Shown piece by piece: positions 42,743 to 54,773 of a stretch of DNA of 64,000 nt. The notes under the pieces were generated by a model. The model was not told the DNA's origin and searched no databases. It worked only from the letters and a program-made list of their open reading frames with translations. How positions within the stretch are numbered: the first letter of the stretch is position 1; the number at the start of each line of letters is the position of its first letter. Origin of the DNA: Cercophora sp. LCS_1 (Eukaryota; Ascomycota; Sordariomycetes; Sordariales; Lasiosphaeriaceae); contig JAPZLL010000056.1 of NCBI GenBank assembly GCA_036250225.1, positions 62,001 through 126,000 of the forward strand. Direction: 5' to 3'. Both the position numbers and the translations under genes were made by a program.

Positions 42743-44622
42743 GCGGCTGGTAAAGCCAGCGTGTGTAGGAGCGAGTACAATTTTTTTTTTTTTTTTTTTT
42801 TACTTTGCGGTGCTGTGAGTGATGATGTGTAAGTGCGTGTGATTCCATCTTGTGCTGTAGTGCCTCCTATGCCCTCTACGTGACGGGATCATCAATCTTC
42901 GGTCTATATATCGGCTATTCTATCCCAAACCCCCCCAAGCTTTGACACGACGAATCCTCTTCAAGCTGAAAAAACTTCATCAATGCTGGCCATACCTCGG
43001 CGCCCATTGATAGCGGCTTGGCGCAAGTTTTTGACGACGGACAGTGAGGCCATCTCCATGCTGTATAATATCTGCTACCGCTGGAAACGCCTTGATCCTC
43101 GTTGACAGCAGCTTGACACAAGATGTCGACGATGGATGGTGATTTTATCTCTCCTCTGTGCGCTCTTTGCTACCGCTAGCAATGCCCAAATACTTGATGA
43201 CAACGGCCTGGCACAGGCTTCCGACGGTGGAAAGTGAAGCTATCGCTACGCTGTTTGACAGTCTCTACCACTTGCTATGCCTCGACATCCAATAACAATG
43301 GCTAGGCACATGCTGTCCACAATAGAAGGTGAAGGTCTCCCCAAGTTGCCCAACCCTTACGACTGCTGGCAATCACTTACCATCTGTTGACACCGGCTTG
43401 ACACATGCTGTTGGTGATAGTAGATGAAGTTATTGCCACCCCTGGTAATCCTCGACGAGGCTGGCGATGCTTCTTTCACCCATTTACCAGAGCTTGGTAC
43501 GGGTTCTTGAAGGTGGCCATTCCTTTTGATGCCATCACACGAGGTTTTGAAGAAGGACGAGCTAGACAAGGTATCATGTGGTGGTTTGACTGCCTAGGTT
43601 ACGAACATGGTACCAGGGACGAGTTCGTATTGAGGAGGAGAGTTTGAAGTTCAGGAGAGAATAAAGAGTGATGGAAACTTGAAGTTATTGAGTCCGCTTG
43701 GAGTTCGGAGGGCCATCGGTTAGGGAAAGGTGCTGACCTTGATGAAGTGGAGGAGTTGAATTGTGGTGGGTGCCTGAAGCTATTCCGGTCTCAGAAGCGA
43801 TCTTGGAACTGTGACGGCCCTTCATAATTGGGGGTGCTTGGAGTGGGCCAAGAGTGTCGCAACCATTTATGTCTCCTTTGGAACGGAAGTGCCCGCACGA
43901 TATTAGCGAATGCTCATTCCTGGTTGTTCTAAATTGACACGCAGCAAGGGGGGGTTGGAGGCCGAAGATGTAATCCATGACCCATGATATGCCAAATGGT
44001 TGAGCAGCTGGTGCACTGTCAAGGAGGGAGAACTGGAAAAGGACAAGGTGGGGAGCAAACGGCTCTGGCAGGTTCCCATGCTGTGTTTTTGGTTCCGTGA
44101 CCTGGCAGCAGCTGATCCCAAGTAGCCATGGCGAACAAGTGGTTCATGCTCTCTGGCAAGTCACGTACATGACAGCGCCTCTGTGGCATGTTTCGTCACA
44201 GAGAGGGCTGAGAGGACCACACACACACACACACACACACACAATGCCGTTTGTTGCTTTCCCACAATTGACCTTCCCAAGGCTTCCTCCTCCAACAACC
44301 AACCCACAGCCTTCCCACCAGTGTCTTTGTCCCCTTTCCCAGAAAGGACCCAAGATTTCTTTAATCGTCTCGAAATCTTTTCAAGTCTCCTGCCTCGTTC
44401 TTTCATTTGACACTATCTCCAACGAGCAACTCCCAACCGGACACTTCCCCTGCCAGCTGTCACCGTTCAGGGGCACATTAGCGGCCTGTTAGCTCCCGTT
44501 ACTGGCCGACACGCTAAATGCTTAGCGAGGCCCAAGCGTGGGACCAGCTCAGGTCTTGGCAGCCCCCAAATCGCCAACCCCGAACCCATCGTTTCACGCG
44601 CCGCCATTTCCTCTCACCGACC
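42743..44622. other. Intergenic interval with simple and tandem repeats
   Basis: Contains a 20-nt T run at 42781-42800, a five-unit ~95-nt tandem repeat at 43007-43460 and a (CA)n tract near 44218-44243. No supported gene. Confidence 0.5.
43007..43460. repeat. Five-copy degenerate ~95-nt tandem repeat
   Basis: Units begin near 43007, 43102, 43194, 43291 and 43386 (spacings 95, 92, 97, 95). Each starts on the theme TTGACAnCGGCTTGnCACA, then GACGATGGAnGGTGAnG, and several later carry TACC.CT.GCAATGCC. The translations are not open across units, so it is probably non-coding. It lies downstream of the acidic-protein gene. Confidence 0.7.
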
Positions 44623-45408
44623 ATGCACCCCTGGCTGGGAGGCCCGTTGTCCGCGATCATGCAGCCGGTGAATAAGGAACGCCAGCGCAAGATCCGACAA
44701 AGCCTCGCCTCGGTGCCAAAGGCCAACTCGCAGGAGCGCCAGATGTAAGTTTGTTTTGGGTGTTTGCCCAACCCCTGTCTCGGGGGGTACATTCCGACCC
44801 GATTGTGTTTGTGTCTCAGACTGACGCAATTCACAACGAACAAAAGCTATGAGCTCAACAAGGTTGCCTCACCGTTCCTCCGTCTGCCTGGCGAGATCCG
44901 CAACCGCATCTACGAGCTCGTCCTCGATGTCGGACAGATCCACGTTCGCTACAAGCGCTGGGAGCACCGCCGGAAGAATGGCCAGCTCGGATACGAGACC
45001 ATCCCCGGCGGATTTCACTGTTTGGCCCTCAAGAGACGTCAGAACCCCTGGGCCTCCGGAGGCGTTCCTATTTCGAACAAGAGAGGCATGACGCTGCTGT
45101 CTGGCATCTGCCGCCAGCTCTACCACGAGACGTCGGCCCTCCCATTCGGCCTCAACTACTGGTCGTTTGAAAACGTGGGGGTCATGGACCGCCTGTTTTT
45201 CAAGGAGAAGCGAGTCACGCGGGCCCAGCGAAGGGCCATCACCACGGTGTTCTCGGAGCTGCCCCTGACCACAACACACGATAAGGCGTTTGAGGGTCTC
45301 GAGCAAGTTTTGCTCAAGCACGGCGGGAAAATGGTGAGGCTCACCAGAATCAACTTTGCGGGACAGCCGTATCTGTCGTGGGAGGTCAAGACCGGCTGGT
45401 GGGTGTGA
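44623..45408 (+). CDS. 2EXR/F-box-like fungal protein (236 aa, 2 exons)
   Basis: join(44623..44744,44820..45408); 75-nt intron in phase. Start at MHPWLGGP in ACCATG context; an in-frame ATG at 44518 could add 35 residues. The core is FLRLPGEIRNRIYELVL (about residues 55-71), the signature of the 2EXR/DUF7730-type domain common in Pezizomycotina and structurally related to F-box motifs, followed by LSGICRQLYHETSALPFGLNYWSF, the usual second motif. Probably a protein-protein interaction module; function unknown. Confidence 0.82.
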
Positions 45409-45804
45409 GCGGGTGCGGCACAATGCCCGCTCCAACGTCCAACCTCTTGTGGGACGTGTTTTTGCCGAGGCTGCGTGGTATGATCCCTCTTTGGTATTTC
45501 TGAAGGCGTTGATGCTAATGAAAGATCCCTAGAAGTTATTATTATGATGCCCCAAATATTTACAGTAGTGGGCCCGGTTTTTTGTTGTTAGCAGATCTCG
45601 GGGTTTTTGATGGAAGGTTTCGGCATGTTTGGGATGCCTTTTTTTTTTGTTATTTTGACGACATCAACGGTTATCTGGGAGGCGTTACGCCATAATACGG
45701 TGGCGAGGGAATATCATTGTTAGAGTAGAGTATAAATGTCCAACCCCTTTTTTGCCCTTTTCACTCACGTCTCTTGAACGATGTGTGATGCTAATTGATC
45801 GCGA
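45409..45804. other. Convergent 3' intergenic region
   Basis: T-rich 3' flanks of two convergent genes; no gene. Confidence 0.5.
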
Positions 45805-46535
45805 TCAGCGCCAACTCCTTCGCCTGGAAGACAAGGGGAAACTCACCACCTCCACAACATTGGTAAACTTTTGGATCTCGGCAAACTTCTCCGCGATTCC
45901 AGCATGAGCAGCAACCCTCTTCTCGATGCTCTGCCATCCGGAAATGGTCGCAAACACCTTGGCGCCATTCACAGACTCCAGCGCCCAGCCATGTGCCCCA
46001 ACGACGAACCCGTCGGGCGGGTTACCATACACTGCCTTCAACACGCTGTCAAAAGCGGCCTCGAACGCGGCCTTGTCCACATCAGCGGGGAGGAAGAACG
46101 AAGAGACCTGCACGACCGGAGCGGCGGCAACCGTCTCAAACGGCTTGCTGAAGGGGACGGCGTTGTGGTACGGCTTCAAGGAGGGCTCGGACGCGTCGAG
46201 GAGTTCGCCGACGAGCTTGGTTGCTTGGGCTTTCAGGGGAGAGGACTCGGAGGCTTTGTACGACTCCTCCGAGTCCCAGACTGTTGGGTTGTCAGCATGC
46301 GGTGGGACAACACGATGGCCTCTCGAGGGTGATGCTTGGTCGCAGTGCAGGCAGTCGACGTACCGTTCACGAACTCGCCCGACTGCGGACGTTCAAGCGG
46401 ATTGCCATGCCAGGCGCTCACGAGACCGGGCTGCGCACGCAGCTGAGGGGCCAGGTTTCGGAGGGCGGCGCCGGCTTCGGTTGTCTCGTGGCCGGAGCGG
46501 AGGGGGAACCAGGCTATTTCGGTGATTTGAGGCAT
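45805..46535 (-). CDS. Tandem ABM/Dabb-like small-barrel protein (215 aa, 2 exons)
   Basis: complement(join(45805..46280,46364..46535)); 83-nt intron with GTACGT donor and CAACAG acceptor. The first half, MPQITEIAWFPLRSG...PGLVSAWHGNPLERP...VWDSEESYKA, and the second, APVVQVSSFFLPADVD...FVVGAHGWALE..FATISGWQSIEKRVAAHAGI, are two alpha/beta ferredoxin-like repeats of the antibiotic-biosynthesis-monooxygenase type. Such proteins are cofactor-free oxygenases or ligand binders; no catalytic assignment is possible. The last residues (SFPLSSRRRSWR) look unlike the family, and the true end may lie past one more splice (see findings). Confidence 0.75.
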
Positions 46536-48605
46536 CTTGGCGCTCTTCTGTCTGTATGTCTTGATCGCTGACACCTCGAGTTTGCTACGTGGATGGCGGA
46601 TGCTTTATGGGAGCATCGGACGTCCTCGTTGCGTGGCCTCTACTCGACAAGTCGTCATCGATTGTTTCGTGCCCCAGGGAGGGAATTTGGGGTAATACCA
46701 AACCGGTCCAGCCGATTGGGTGGTTTCTTTTGGGGTCGAGCTCCAAACAATGTGGCAATCTTTCGGTCGGGTGCCATAACCTCGAGCATTATGCCGGCGG
46801 TTGTTCCGTCCCCCGTTTGGGTGATCCCCCGCTTGACGCCCCACCACTGTGTTTGGAGCGACTATGTTTCGGGTGCTCTTGTCGGGTAGGGATGGCTCCA
46901 TAGGGAGACAGATGTATGCTGGAATAGGCAGCAGTTAGCGCCTAGCTCGATGGGGCGGAGGTTTGGATATTGGCGAAAAGAAGCTCCCCAGGATGCCAGC
47001 CACGGGAGAGGTTCAGACTGATTGACCCCAAAGAGAAGCCCGAGATGACCTACCTGCGCTGAAGCTCGGCTGCACGACCAGCGGTCCAACCATTAAAAGC
47101 CCTTTGTCAATCGCCTTGTTGCTCTTCTCTCGGTTCTCTTCGCGGAAGATTCTCCGGCCGCACCAGATCTTCCTGCTGCGGGCCCCTGACCAGGGTCTCT
47201 CCCCGCCCCCCTGGGCACGATTCCGACTTTCCAAGCAATCTCCATTGTAGACAGGACCCGGATAGAGACTAGACCTGATGTTTGGTGTTGAGTAAGCTGG
47301 TTATCCTGTGGCTCTGGTTACTTTCCGGGTTTTCTGTTGGCAGCCAGTTCGCGGCGAAAATGAGGGGATGCCTCTTGTTCTTTGCTTCTCCATCAGTAAC
47401 CCACTACGCTACCTACACTTCCTGTAGCCCTCAAGCTCCGAAAACCCAGTATCGACTCGGGCCCGTGTGTGCCTCGAACCAACAGGAGAGAAGAAGCCAC
47501 TTGAGACCTACGACCAATGGCGTCGACTGGCCCAGGTCGTCTTCATGACCACAACGCGGCTTCTTCCCCGGACGTGTTGTTGGTTGAGGACTGGCGGGGT
47601 CGAGCGGCATCTCCCTCTAGTGCACCTGTCGGCGTTTGGTCTGAACAACGCCGGTTTTCTTGTGCCACCACACTCGTGCGCCATATCCGCCAACCAGCAG
47701 CTCCCAACAGAATTAGGCAGCAACACCGCCGCTGGGCCCAAAAGATCTTGCGTGTCCCGCGCTCTGAGAGTACTCTTCATCCCTCCTTCATCCCTTCTTC
47801 GGGATTACGAGACTGCGCTGCTGGTAACTATGGTAAGCTCTCCGTCACAGTAAGTGACCCAGTCCTTTGCTAACACTCACGAAGGGTAAGGCCACGTACT
47901 TTTATGTATGGTATTGCGTCAGTCACCACTGGCGGTCGGGTGGGCAGAAGGTTGCTGAACGAGAGTTACAGTGTTATTGCGGCGACGGTCCATACACGGT
48001 GGGAGTCTCGGAGATGTGCGACAATGGAACGTGCAGATGTCATTACAGATGCAGCAGCTGTCCTATCGAAAAGATTAGGTCTAGGGATGATGACCGGTGA
48101 TCGAACGGTCGCCTAGGATGGCCCCTTTATAAAGGAAAAGGGGGGCCTGGCACCTCTGGACTATTGGGATGGAACACTGGTAGTGTCCGGTATCCTATGT
48201 TGAAGGAGCATCTCCTCTCTGAGCTGCTGTGCCCGGCATCCGCATGTATCGCGTCTCCTAGCTCTCGGCCAGCAGACCTGGCCCGAAATTGTGTAATGCT
48301 TGACGCCCTCAGCTCGGCACCAAAGAGCTGAGAGACGTTGCACTTTGGTCACAAGTCTGACAGTGGACCGCGCTGGCAACCAGCACACCAGGATAACAAC
48401 AGACACCAGATGAAAAGAGATCCCAAACGAAAGCCATCACATTTTTTCTCTCTCACCCCGCCGGTCAGACTTTCCTTCCACGCTTTTCCTCCTCGAGCAC
48501 CACACAACTCTCCCACACAACCCTCTCAACTTTGTCAACATCGCAACCGCAACAACTTTTTTTTTTTCTTTTTTCAGTCTCGATCACCGCACCAACAGCA
48601 CCGCC
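46536..48605. other. 2-kb interval without a supported gene
   Basis: Includes unsupported overlapping frames at 47.3-48.1 kb on both strands. The final ~120 bases before 48606 are a C/T-rich leader with a T-rich run. Confidence 0.45.
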
Positions 48606-48821
48606 ATGTGTAGATTCGAAATCAGAATCTACCGCTGCAAGCGTTGCTTCGGCTTCACCAGAAAGACCGAGCAACGCTCCGACTCCCTCTGCGACCCCAT
48701 GCGTCGCGGCTACGGTGACTGTGCCGGTTTCACCAAGGTGTACACCGACTTTTATATCGACCCGCACAAGTCTAAGCTGTGGGAGGGCAGATGCCCCAAT
48801 TGGCACTGCAGACAGAGATGA
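48606..48821 (+). CDS. Cys-rich micro-protein (71 aa)
   Basis: Short frame with ATG in GCCATG context after a long pyrimidine-rich leader. Seven or so Cys in 71 residues, including CKRC and CPNWHC pairs that could bind zinc, and no signal peptide, so it is more likely an intracellular zinc-type protein than a secreted effector. Composition (many charged residues, few repeats) supports a real gene. Family not recognised. Confidence 0.55.
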   Translation: MCRFEIRIYRCKRCFGFTRKTEQRSDSLCDPMRRGYGDCAGFTKVYTDFYIDPHKSKLWEGRCPNWHCRQR

Positions 48822-49621
48822 ACTTTTTGCGACGAGCTTTTGTCGGTTGCGGGAGGGTTTGGGGTTGCGCCCGGGTGGGAGGATTTGGTACGTTGTTTTG
48901 GCTTTTGCTTTTGAGATTTTCTGTTTCTCTTGAAGTCTGCTACTCCTCACGAAGGACTTCGCTGACCATTGCGAATAGAAATGCTTGTTTTGACGCTCGC
49001 CGTTCGTCTCCGTCGTTGGCTGGGGTTGGATTTGGGGTTGCTGGGCTTGGGCTCGGCTCTCGCTCCTCCGGGGGGTGGGTGGCAGCGTAGATAGTTGACG
49101 GAATGAAACCCCGTTGACGCCCGTTTTGATGTGCTACAACTGCGTGCAGTGAATACTGGTCATCTCGAAATGATGGTGAAGATGAGCAGCACCCAACAAG
49201 CGAACAACCCGAGAGGACCGCGTCAAACACTACTTGAGCGGTAGGAAGCTGTGCTCTGCTGTCGGTAGGCTCTAGGGGAGCCCCTTGGCTTTAAAACTTC
49301 GGAGGAGACGAACCAACTGACTGATACGAAGGCTTCAATAGCCAATATATCTGCAACCGATACAACTCGCGTACCTCAGGTCGCCAAGACCACATATGAC
49401 CGCACATTCGATGAGCTGCGCCGTGCCCAGGAGGCAGGCTCTCTGTGGCGTCATGAGGCTTCATAAGGGCCGGAGAAGACGGGTTGATGGATCCTCTTGA
49501 GGCACATATGGACTTGGAAAAGCTGCAATCGCCCCTCAAAGTGACAAGAGATTTGTTTGCGATATGACCAACCACGCCGTGCCAAGGTATTCCGCCAGTC
49601 GTATTCTTCACCCTTTTACAA
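48822..49621. other. Intergenic, no supported gene
   Basis: G/T-rich 3' flank followed by the 3' side of the tyrosinase-like gene. Nothing recognised. Confidence 0.5.
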
Positions 49622-50635
49622 TTACTGATCATAAACATAGTGCAAGAACCCCAGCGTGTTCATAACCTGTCCAACCGTCCTGTCCGCCGTAAGCCCATTC
49701 ATCTGCAACACATGCGACAATGTCGTCGTACTCCCAGCATCACCAATCACAATCGGCTCCCTGCATAACTCGTCAGCTTCACGATCTCAACTCTCCTCAA
49801 GATCAGTTCAAACCCACGGGACATCGGCCGGCCTCGTCAAATCCGGTCCCGCAGGCCCCCCGGGCCCCCCAAACCCAGGGAACCCCGGCGGCGGCGGGAT
49901 ATCCGTCGGGAACAACTCGCCCGGAAACTCGGTCGCAACATCCCCTCTATTCTTGCCTCCCATCTCGGTGAGTCTCACGGCGGAGTTGGCAGCCTGCCAC
50001 GTGGCCCAAAGCATGTCCAAACACGCGTGATGCATATAAAGCAGCGGATCGCCCGGCGACGAGATCGGGTTGCCCATCTGCGCGCCAACGCCCCCGTGGC
50101 CCGCGCTGTGCGGGCCATCCTCTACACACGTCCAAAAGGAAACCCAACCGCTCTTGGCCAAGCACCGCTGCGCGTACCGCGCGTGGCCGGCCCAGCTCAC
50201 AAAATCGGTGATTGTTCGCTCAATGCGGTGGTCCGCCATCGCGTGCCCCGGACCAAGCGGGTTGGTGTAGTTGGCAAACGGCCCGGCTGCGATGCAGCGG
50301 GACGCGCCGACGCCGTTGCCGCCGAAGCCGGTTACGGGATCGAGAAGGAGGGATGCCGAAAAAGAGCCGGCGTCGAGGGTCTCGTTCCAGTAGGGCTGGG
50401 CGCCGCGGTAGCCGCATTCGCGGCGGAGGGCTTCCTCGTGGGCCCAGACGAAGAGGCGGTGGTACGGGAGGAATTGGCCTGCGTGGTGGACGATTTCGGT
50501 TTGCAGGATGTGGGCGGATTGGAAGTCGTCGAAGATGGTGCGGCTGCCGCGGAGGTGGAGCTTTGTTGGCTTGGACACGCTATTGTTGGTAGCGTTAGGC
50601 TGTTCCGGGCAAGTCTTGATGGGGCGTGGGACCAT
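49622..50635 (-). CDS. Tyrosinase-like type 3 copper oxidase, N terminus unresolved
   Basis: complement(join(49622..49760,49818..50635)) from the first ATG gives 318 aa. CuA: AHILQTEIVHHAGQFLPYHR (His42, 50/51, 59) with PYWNETLDAG. CuB: PHSAGHGGVGAQMGN (His176, 180) and YMHHACLDMLW (His202/203). A 57-nt intron (GTGGGT...GTTATGCAG) joins the C-terminal exon, EPIVIGDAGS...MNGLTADRTVGQVMN...GFLHYVYDQ, a normal end for fungal tyrosinases of this group. It oxidises phenols or o-aminophenols to quinones. Missing: the signal peptide and roughly 60 residues normally before CuA. A CTAAC...AATAG acceptor at ~50580 suggests an upstream exon, but in-frame stops block an obvious one. Confidence 0.78.
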
Positions 50636-50965
50636 TGCTTGAAACTCGTGGGGGCGACAAGAGTCGCTAACGATGTTGGCGCACGGCGATGCTACTCTGC
50701 TAGTCTGTGTCGGTGGTGGCGACGGACGACGTCAATCAGGGAACAAGCGGCATCTGGCGGCACGACTGTAGGGTTTGTCGGGCAGGTATCGTCGAGTCGA
50801 TCATTGCTTTTGTCCAGCCAGAGAAGACGTCCGTTTCCTTAGTAGCCATCAAGCATCATCCCAACATTGAGACGTCTCGGCTGCTTTTGGACCTCGCGCG
50901 AGGCCAACGCGCGACATTCCGTCTAGAATCTTGTCAACAAATGTCGGTATGTCCTTGCCGACACC
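50636..50965. other. Interval between tyrosinase-like and membrane-protein genes
   Basis: Both genes run on the minus strand. No intact first exon for the tyrosinase could be joined in frame from here. Confidence 0.45.
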
Positions 50966-52966
50966 TTAACAGTACGGAGATGTCAATGGAGACTTCATAT
51001 GCTCAGCGCTGGCATGATACTCTCCGTGATACCCCCCATACTCGTTTCTCGGCAACCCAAGGTATTGCGGCGGCCCCGGCAGCAACATATCGTCCTCAAC
51101 CCACTGTCGTCGGCGCCCATCACCACGGTTCCATCTCTGCTGAAACCATCCCGCTGCGTCCGGCAGACCATATCCCATGGCGATAATCAAGACCCCTGCA
51201 ACCACAACACCCGTGATAACCTGCAGGTTGAAGCTCCGCACCCCAACCACATTCCGTACAATCTGCTGTCCACACAGATCCCGAAGAGCGCCCCTGACAG
51301 CCCGGTCATGCTCAACCACCTGCTCGGGCGTCTGCGCCAGCTTTCGCACCTCGGGATCCGATATGCCCTTGGCAAAGTCCACAAAGGCAGACTGCAGCAT
51401 GATCAAGTTGATGTCAAACCAGCGGGACACCTCCCTGCGCCAGTGATCGACGGGAAAGGGAAAATACTGAAAATAGAGATCCTCGCCGCGTTTCATCGTC
51501 GTTGAGGCAAGAAGCTGCGGATTCAGCATGTTGACGTAGTACCGAAAGAGGCCCTTCTCCAGCTCGACGCGGACCGTCAGCGTCGTTGCCCTCTGGGCCG
51601 GACTGAGTTGTAGACGGTCAAAGAGCGTTTCGTTGCTCATCGGTCGAGAGAGTGGAAGACACCGGTTTGCCGCGCCAGCTGGTAGGGCGGGGTTGCACAA
51701 CTCGTATTCCTCGGTGCAGCCGAGGATGGAGACGGGGTTGACAGGTACGTGTGCCGGGACATTGGCAATTTTCCGACCAGATTCCTTGGTGCCAAAGATG
51801 GGATCGTCCACCTTGTGAACGTTCCACATGTCGTGCGATGAGATGAAGAAGATGGTCATTGTCAGCGCAGGTTTGTCGTCGGGGATCATGGTCTTGTTGG
51901 GTCTCCATTCGCCCTTCAAGTTTTTGAACTCTTTGTCGACGACGTAGCTGTAGCCGTATACTTCGTACTGCGACACGCCGACGTGTTCGGTCTTGTTATA
52001 GAGGAAGGTGGCTGTCTCGTTTGAATCACCCTCTCTCTTGCCCTCGTTGAAGTCGTCGTTGACGCCGTAGTAGTACTTGGTTTCTCCGTTTCGCGTTCGG
52101 TTGAAGTCGGTGACGAGGGGCGAGCACACGGCGACGTAGCGATAGTCGACGGTGTCCTCGGTGGGAACGTTGACGCCGAGGTGCGTTCGCGAGTTGATGT
52201 ATCCGGCTGCATCCAACCTGTGAGCTTGGGTTCAAGAAAGGAGGCCCGTCTGCGGCTTACAGTCCATGCGAATGGGCGTTGAGTTTACCGAGACGCACAA
52301 GTCGCTGTCTGCAAAGGGGCAGCCTGCGTCGCTTGTGGTCCAAGGGATCCGAGAGACGGGAAAGTCGGTGCATTTGCTGGCATCACTGGAACTGCTGTTG
52401 TGTCCGCCGTAGCACTGCAACTGGTATGTGTTTGCCACGGTCATCCTGTCCTTGGCCCAGGTGAACCATGCCAGGGTGTCTGGGCGTGTAATGTTGGCGA
52501 ACTTCGGAGCCCATCCGCAGTGCTGCGACACAATTAAAGACTGTCCACCGGGTACCGTCCACAACACCGTGACGAAAAGCTGGGCTGCCGACCAAGCCAG
52601 CAGGGCGACGAGGGCCACCAGCAGGAGCAGAATGGTCGCCCCAAACGCACCGGACCGAGCCCTCGATCGCCCCGTGCCAAAGAAAGCGAGCTGTGCCAGG
52701 AGCGTCAGAGCATGGGCGTTGTTTGCGCTGTTCCTCAGGGCTACTTGCTGCTGCTTGTGCAGCGCATCGCCTGCGCCGCGTCTGGCCCGAGCTTGGTGGA
52801 GGAGGAACTTGGTCACCGTCCAAGCGTTACTGGCGACAATTCCGACAAAGATAACGAGGGCTGCCGAGAGGATGGCGGCCTCTCTCTCCTTGAGCGTGAG
52901 TGTCAGGATGTTGTTGGAGTGATTCATCCAGGTGCCGATGTGCACCTGGGTGTTTAGCTCGGCCAT
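50966..52966 (-). CDS. Large fungal membrane protein of unknown function (648 aa, 2 exons)
   Basis: complement(join(50966..52206,52261..52966)). The 54-nt intron (GTAAGC...GATGCAG) was set by phase and because it restores RMDSGYINSRTHLGVN. Membrane segments at ~30-50 (AAILSAALVIFVGIVASNAW), ~105-130 (ATILLLLVALVALLAWSAAQLF) and ~580 (VITGVVVAGVLIIAMGYGL). The ~400-residue region between TM2 and the last TM is Cys- and N-glycosylation-site-rich (several NxT/S), so it should face outside or the ER lumen. The C-terminal tail is cytosolic. Widespread architecture in Pezizomycotina; no known function. Confidence 0.82.
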
Positions 52967-54773
52967 GATCTTTTCCGGGAAGACAGCGTAGAGAAACGAG
53001 CGACAAATTGTGCGATGGGGAAGTAGGAGAGTGCCACCATGGCAAAGACCTGCCTCTATATTGAAAAAAAGGATTGGGCGGCACAGTCAAACGACGATCG
53101 CTTCATCGTGGCTCCGCCAAGGGAAGATCAGGCACCCCCTGCATCCGAGACGCTATCGCAGCAATAATTTCCCCCTATTGGCTGCGCTAACCAGTCCAAG
53201 AGGCTGCAGAGAACTTGTGTAACTGTGGGATGCGAAATCACCTCGGACTTTTGGAACTGCCCCCAGTCGGGTACCACAACCAAACGCGATCGGTGCGAAG
53301 CCTGTAGACCCTACCTTCGGTTGATTCTATCAGTAGAAAATGGCCACGATCTGGTTCAGGCCCCTCATCGATCTCGAATAATTCGGGAGCCGGACTGCTT
53401 TGCGACGGTCGTGACTCGTGACGACTCAATTGTGATTAGTTGTCACTCTCTGCCGCCTGGATGTTGTGCGTGAGGGGCGGCGGGGCTCGCAAAGTGCATC
53501 AACTTAACGAGATCAACCTGGCTGCACGGCGCGGCTGCATCTTGAGGGGCGCTTGGTGATGGTGATGTCGCCATCTCCTGCCATTGGATGACGCCGCAAG
53601 ATTGGGTGTTCGTTCTTCCATTCAACGTTCTCCATTTGCACAACCCCCACAATCATGTCCCCTAAGACGAGGAACATGACATAATTGAAGCCACTGTTCC
53701 CGTCAAGTTTGCGCCTCCCCCGTCTTAAAGATGCCGGGAGGTGCACAGCCGAGGGAAACCTCGCGGTGCTCCAGGCACTCAAACCAGAAATCAAGCCATT
53801 CATTTCCTCCAGCACGAACCCTAGAGTGGGCCAAGAATTGGCATTGCGGGGATTTGTTTGACGCTGAGGTGGCTACGAAGAAGAACATGGAGTATTGTTG
53901 TATCAATCACCGACTGGAGAGGGTGGAGATCAGCGAGGAGGAGAGGACGAGAAGCTACGAGACAGGAGACACGAGATTGAAAGCAAAAATTCAGGGGCAA
54001 AGAACTGGCATTATGAGAAATTCGCGATCCCGGCGCCAGAAGACGAATTATCTAGTGCTGATACACGCAGCCTCCATGCAAGAAATAGTTGTCAGCCCGT
54101 CAATGGCCAGCATTCCCAGCGAGCAGTATTCTTGAAAAGTCTCCCATCGGGCGAGTGAATCATTGTCCCGAACCCAACCTGGCTTTATGTCAGTAATTGA
54201 ACCACAAACAAGCAACACGAAGAGAGCTTACCGTGAACTGGCAGACAGCCACTGGTATTCAACCCCTCTGTCTTGACGGAGCCATTGCCTCGGTCATGGT
54301 CTTCGCCGACTCCCAAGACGTGAAACGCGACTGGAAGAGCGAGGCGAGAACGGAATCATTGACCTCGGGGCTGAGTCCACCGACATAAGGAGATGAGAGA
54401 CGTCGAGGCCGCGATCATCACCTCGCAGACCCCAGCGTAGCCCCGAAGCTCCAAAGGTCGCGCTCCAAGAAAGCTTCCCTTGAAGTAACTGTTAACCCCA
54501 ATTCCATACGCCAGTGTCATGAGCTAAATCACCTCATCATCGTGCCTAACCTCATGATAGGAGCCCCCACATTATCATCAGGGAAGTTGATCTTGAGGAA
54601 ACAGTGGGGAGGACTCTTCAAGTGTTGTCACCGCTCAACATCAGCGCCAGCCAACCTGACGCGAGGTGACGTGGTTGTGGGTGCGAAAGGACCATGGGCG
54701 GAGAAGAATCGTGGGAAGGAAGGAAGTTTGTGAAGGAAAGGGTGCGTGAAACGGGACCGAGAAAAAACGTACC
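52967..54773. other. Interval without a supported gene
   Basis: A 134-codon plus-strand frame at 53731-54135 overlaps a minus-strand one of 100 codons; neither has domain support. No RNA gene seen. Confidence 0.45.

Noticed and set aside
43007..43460. CRISPR-like array
   Set aside because: Units are contiguous diverged tandem repeats without unique spacers, in a eukaryotic genome.
47455..47500. tRNA-like TTCGA box on the minus strand
   Set aside because: Flanking bases do not pair as a T stem and no acceptor or anticodon arm can be drawn.
53731..54135. 134-codon plus-strand frame
   Set aside because: Charged low-information sequence, no domain, overlapped by an open minus frame.
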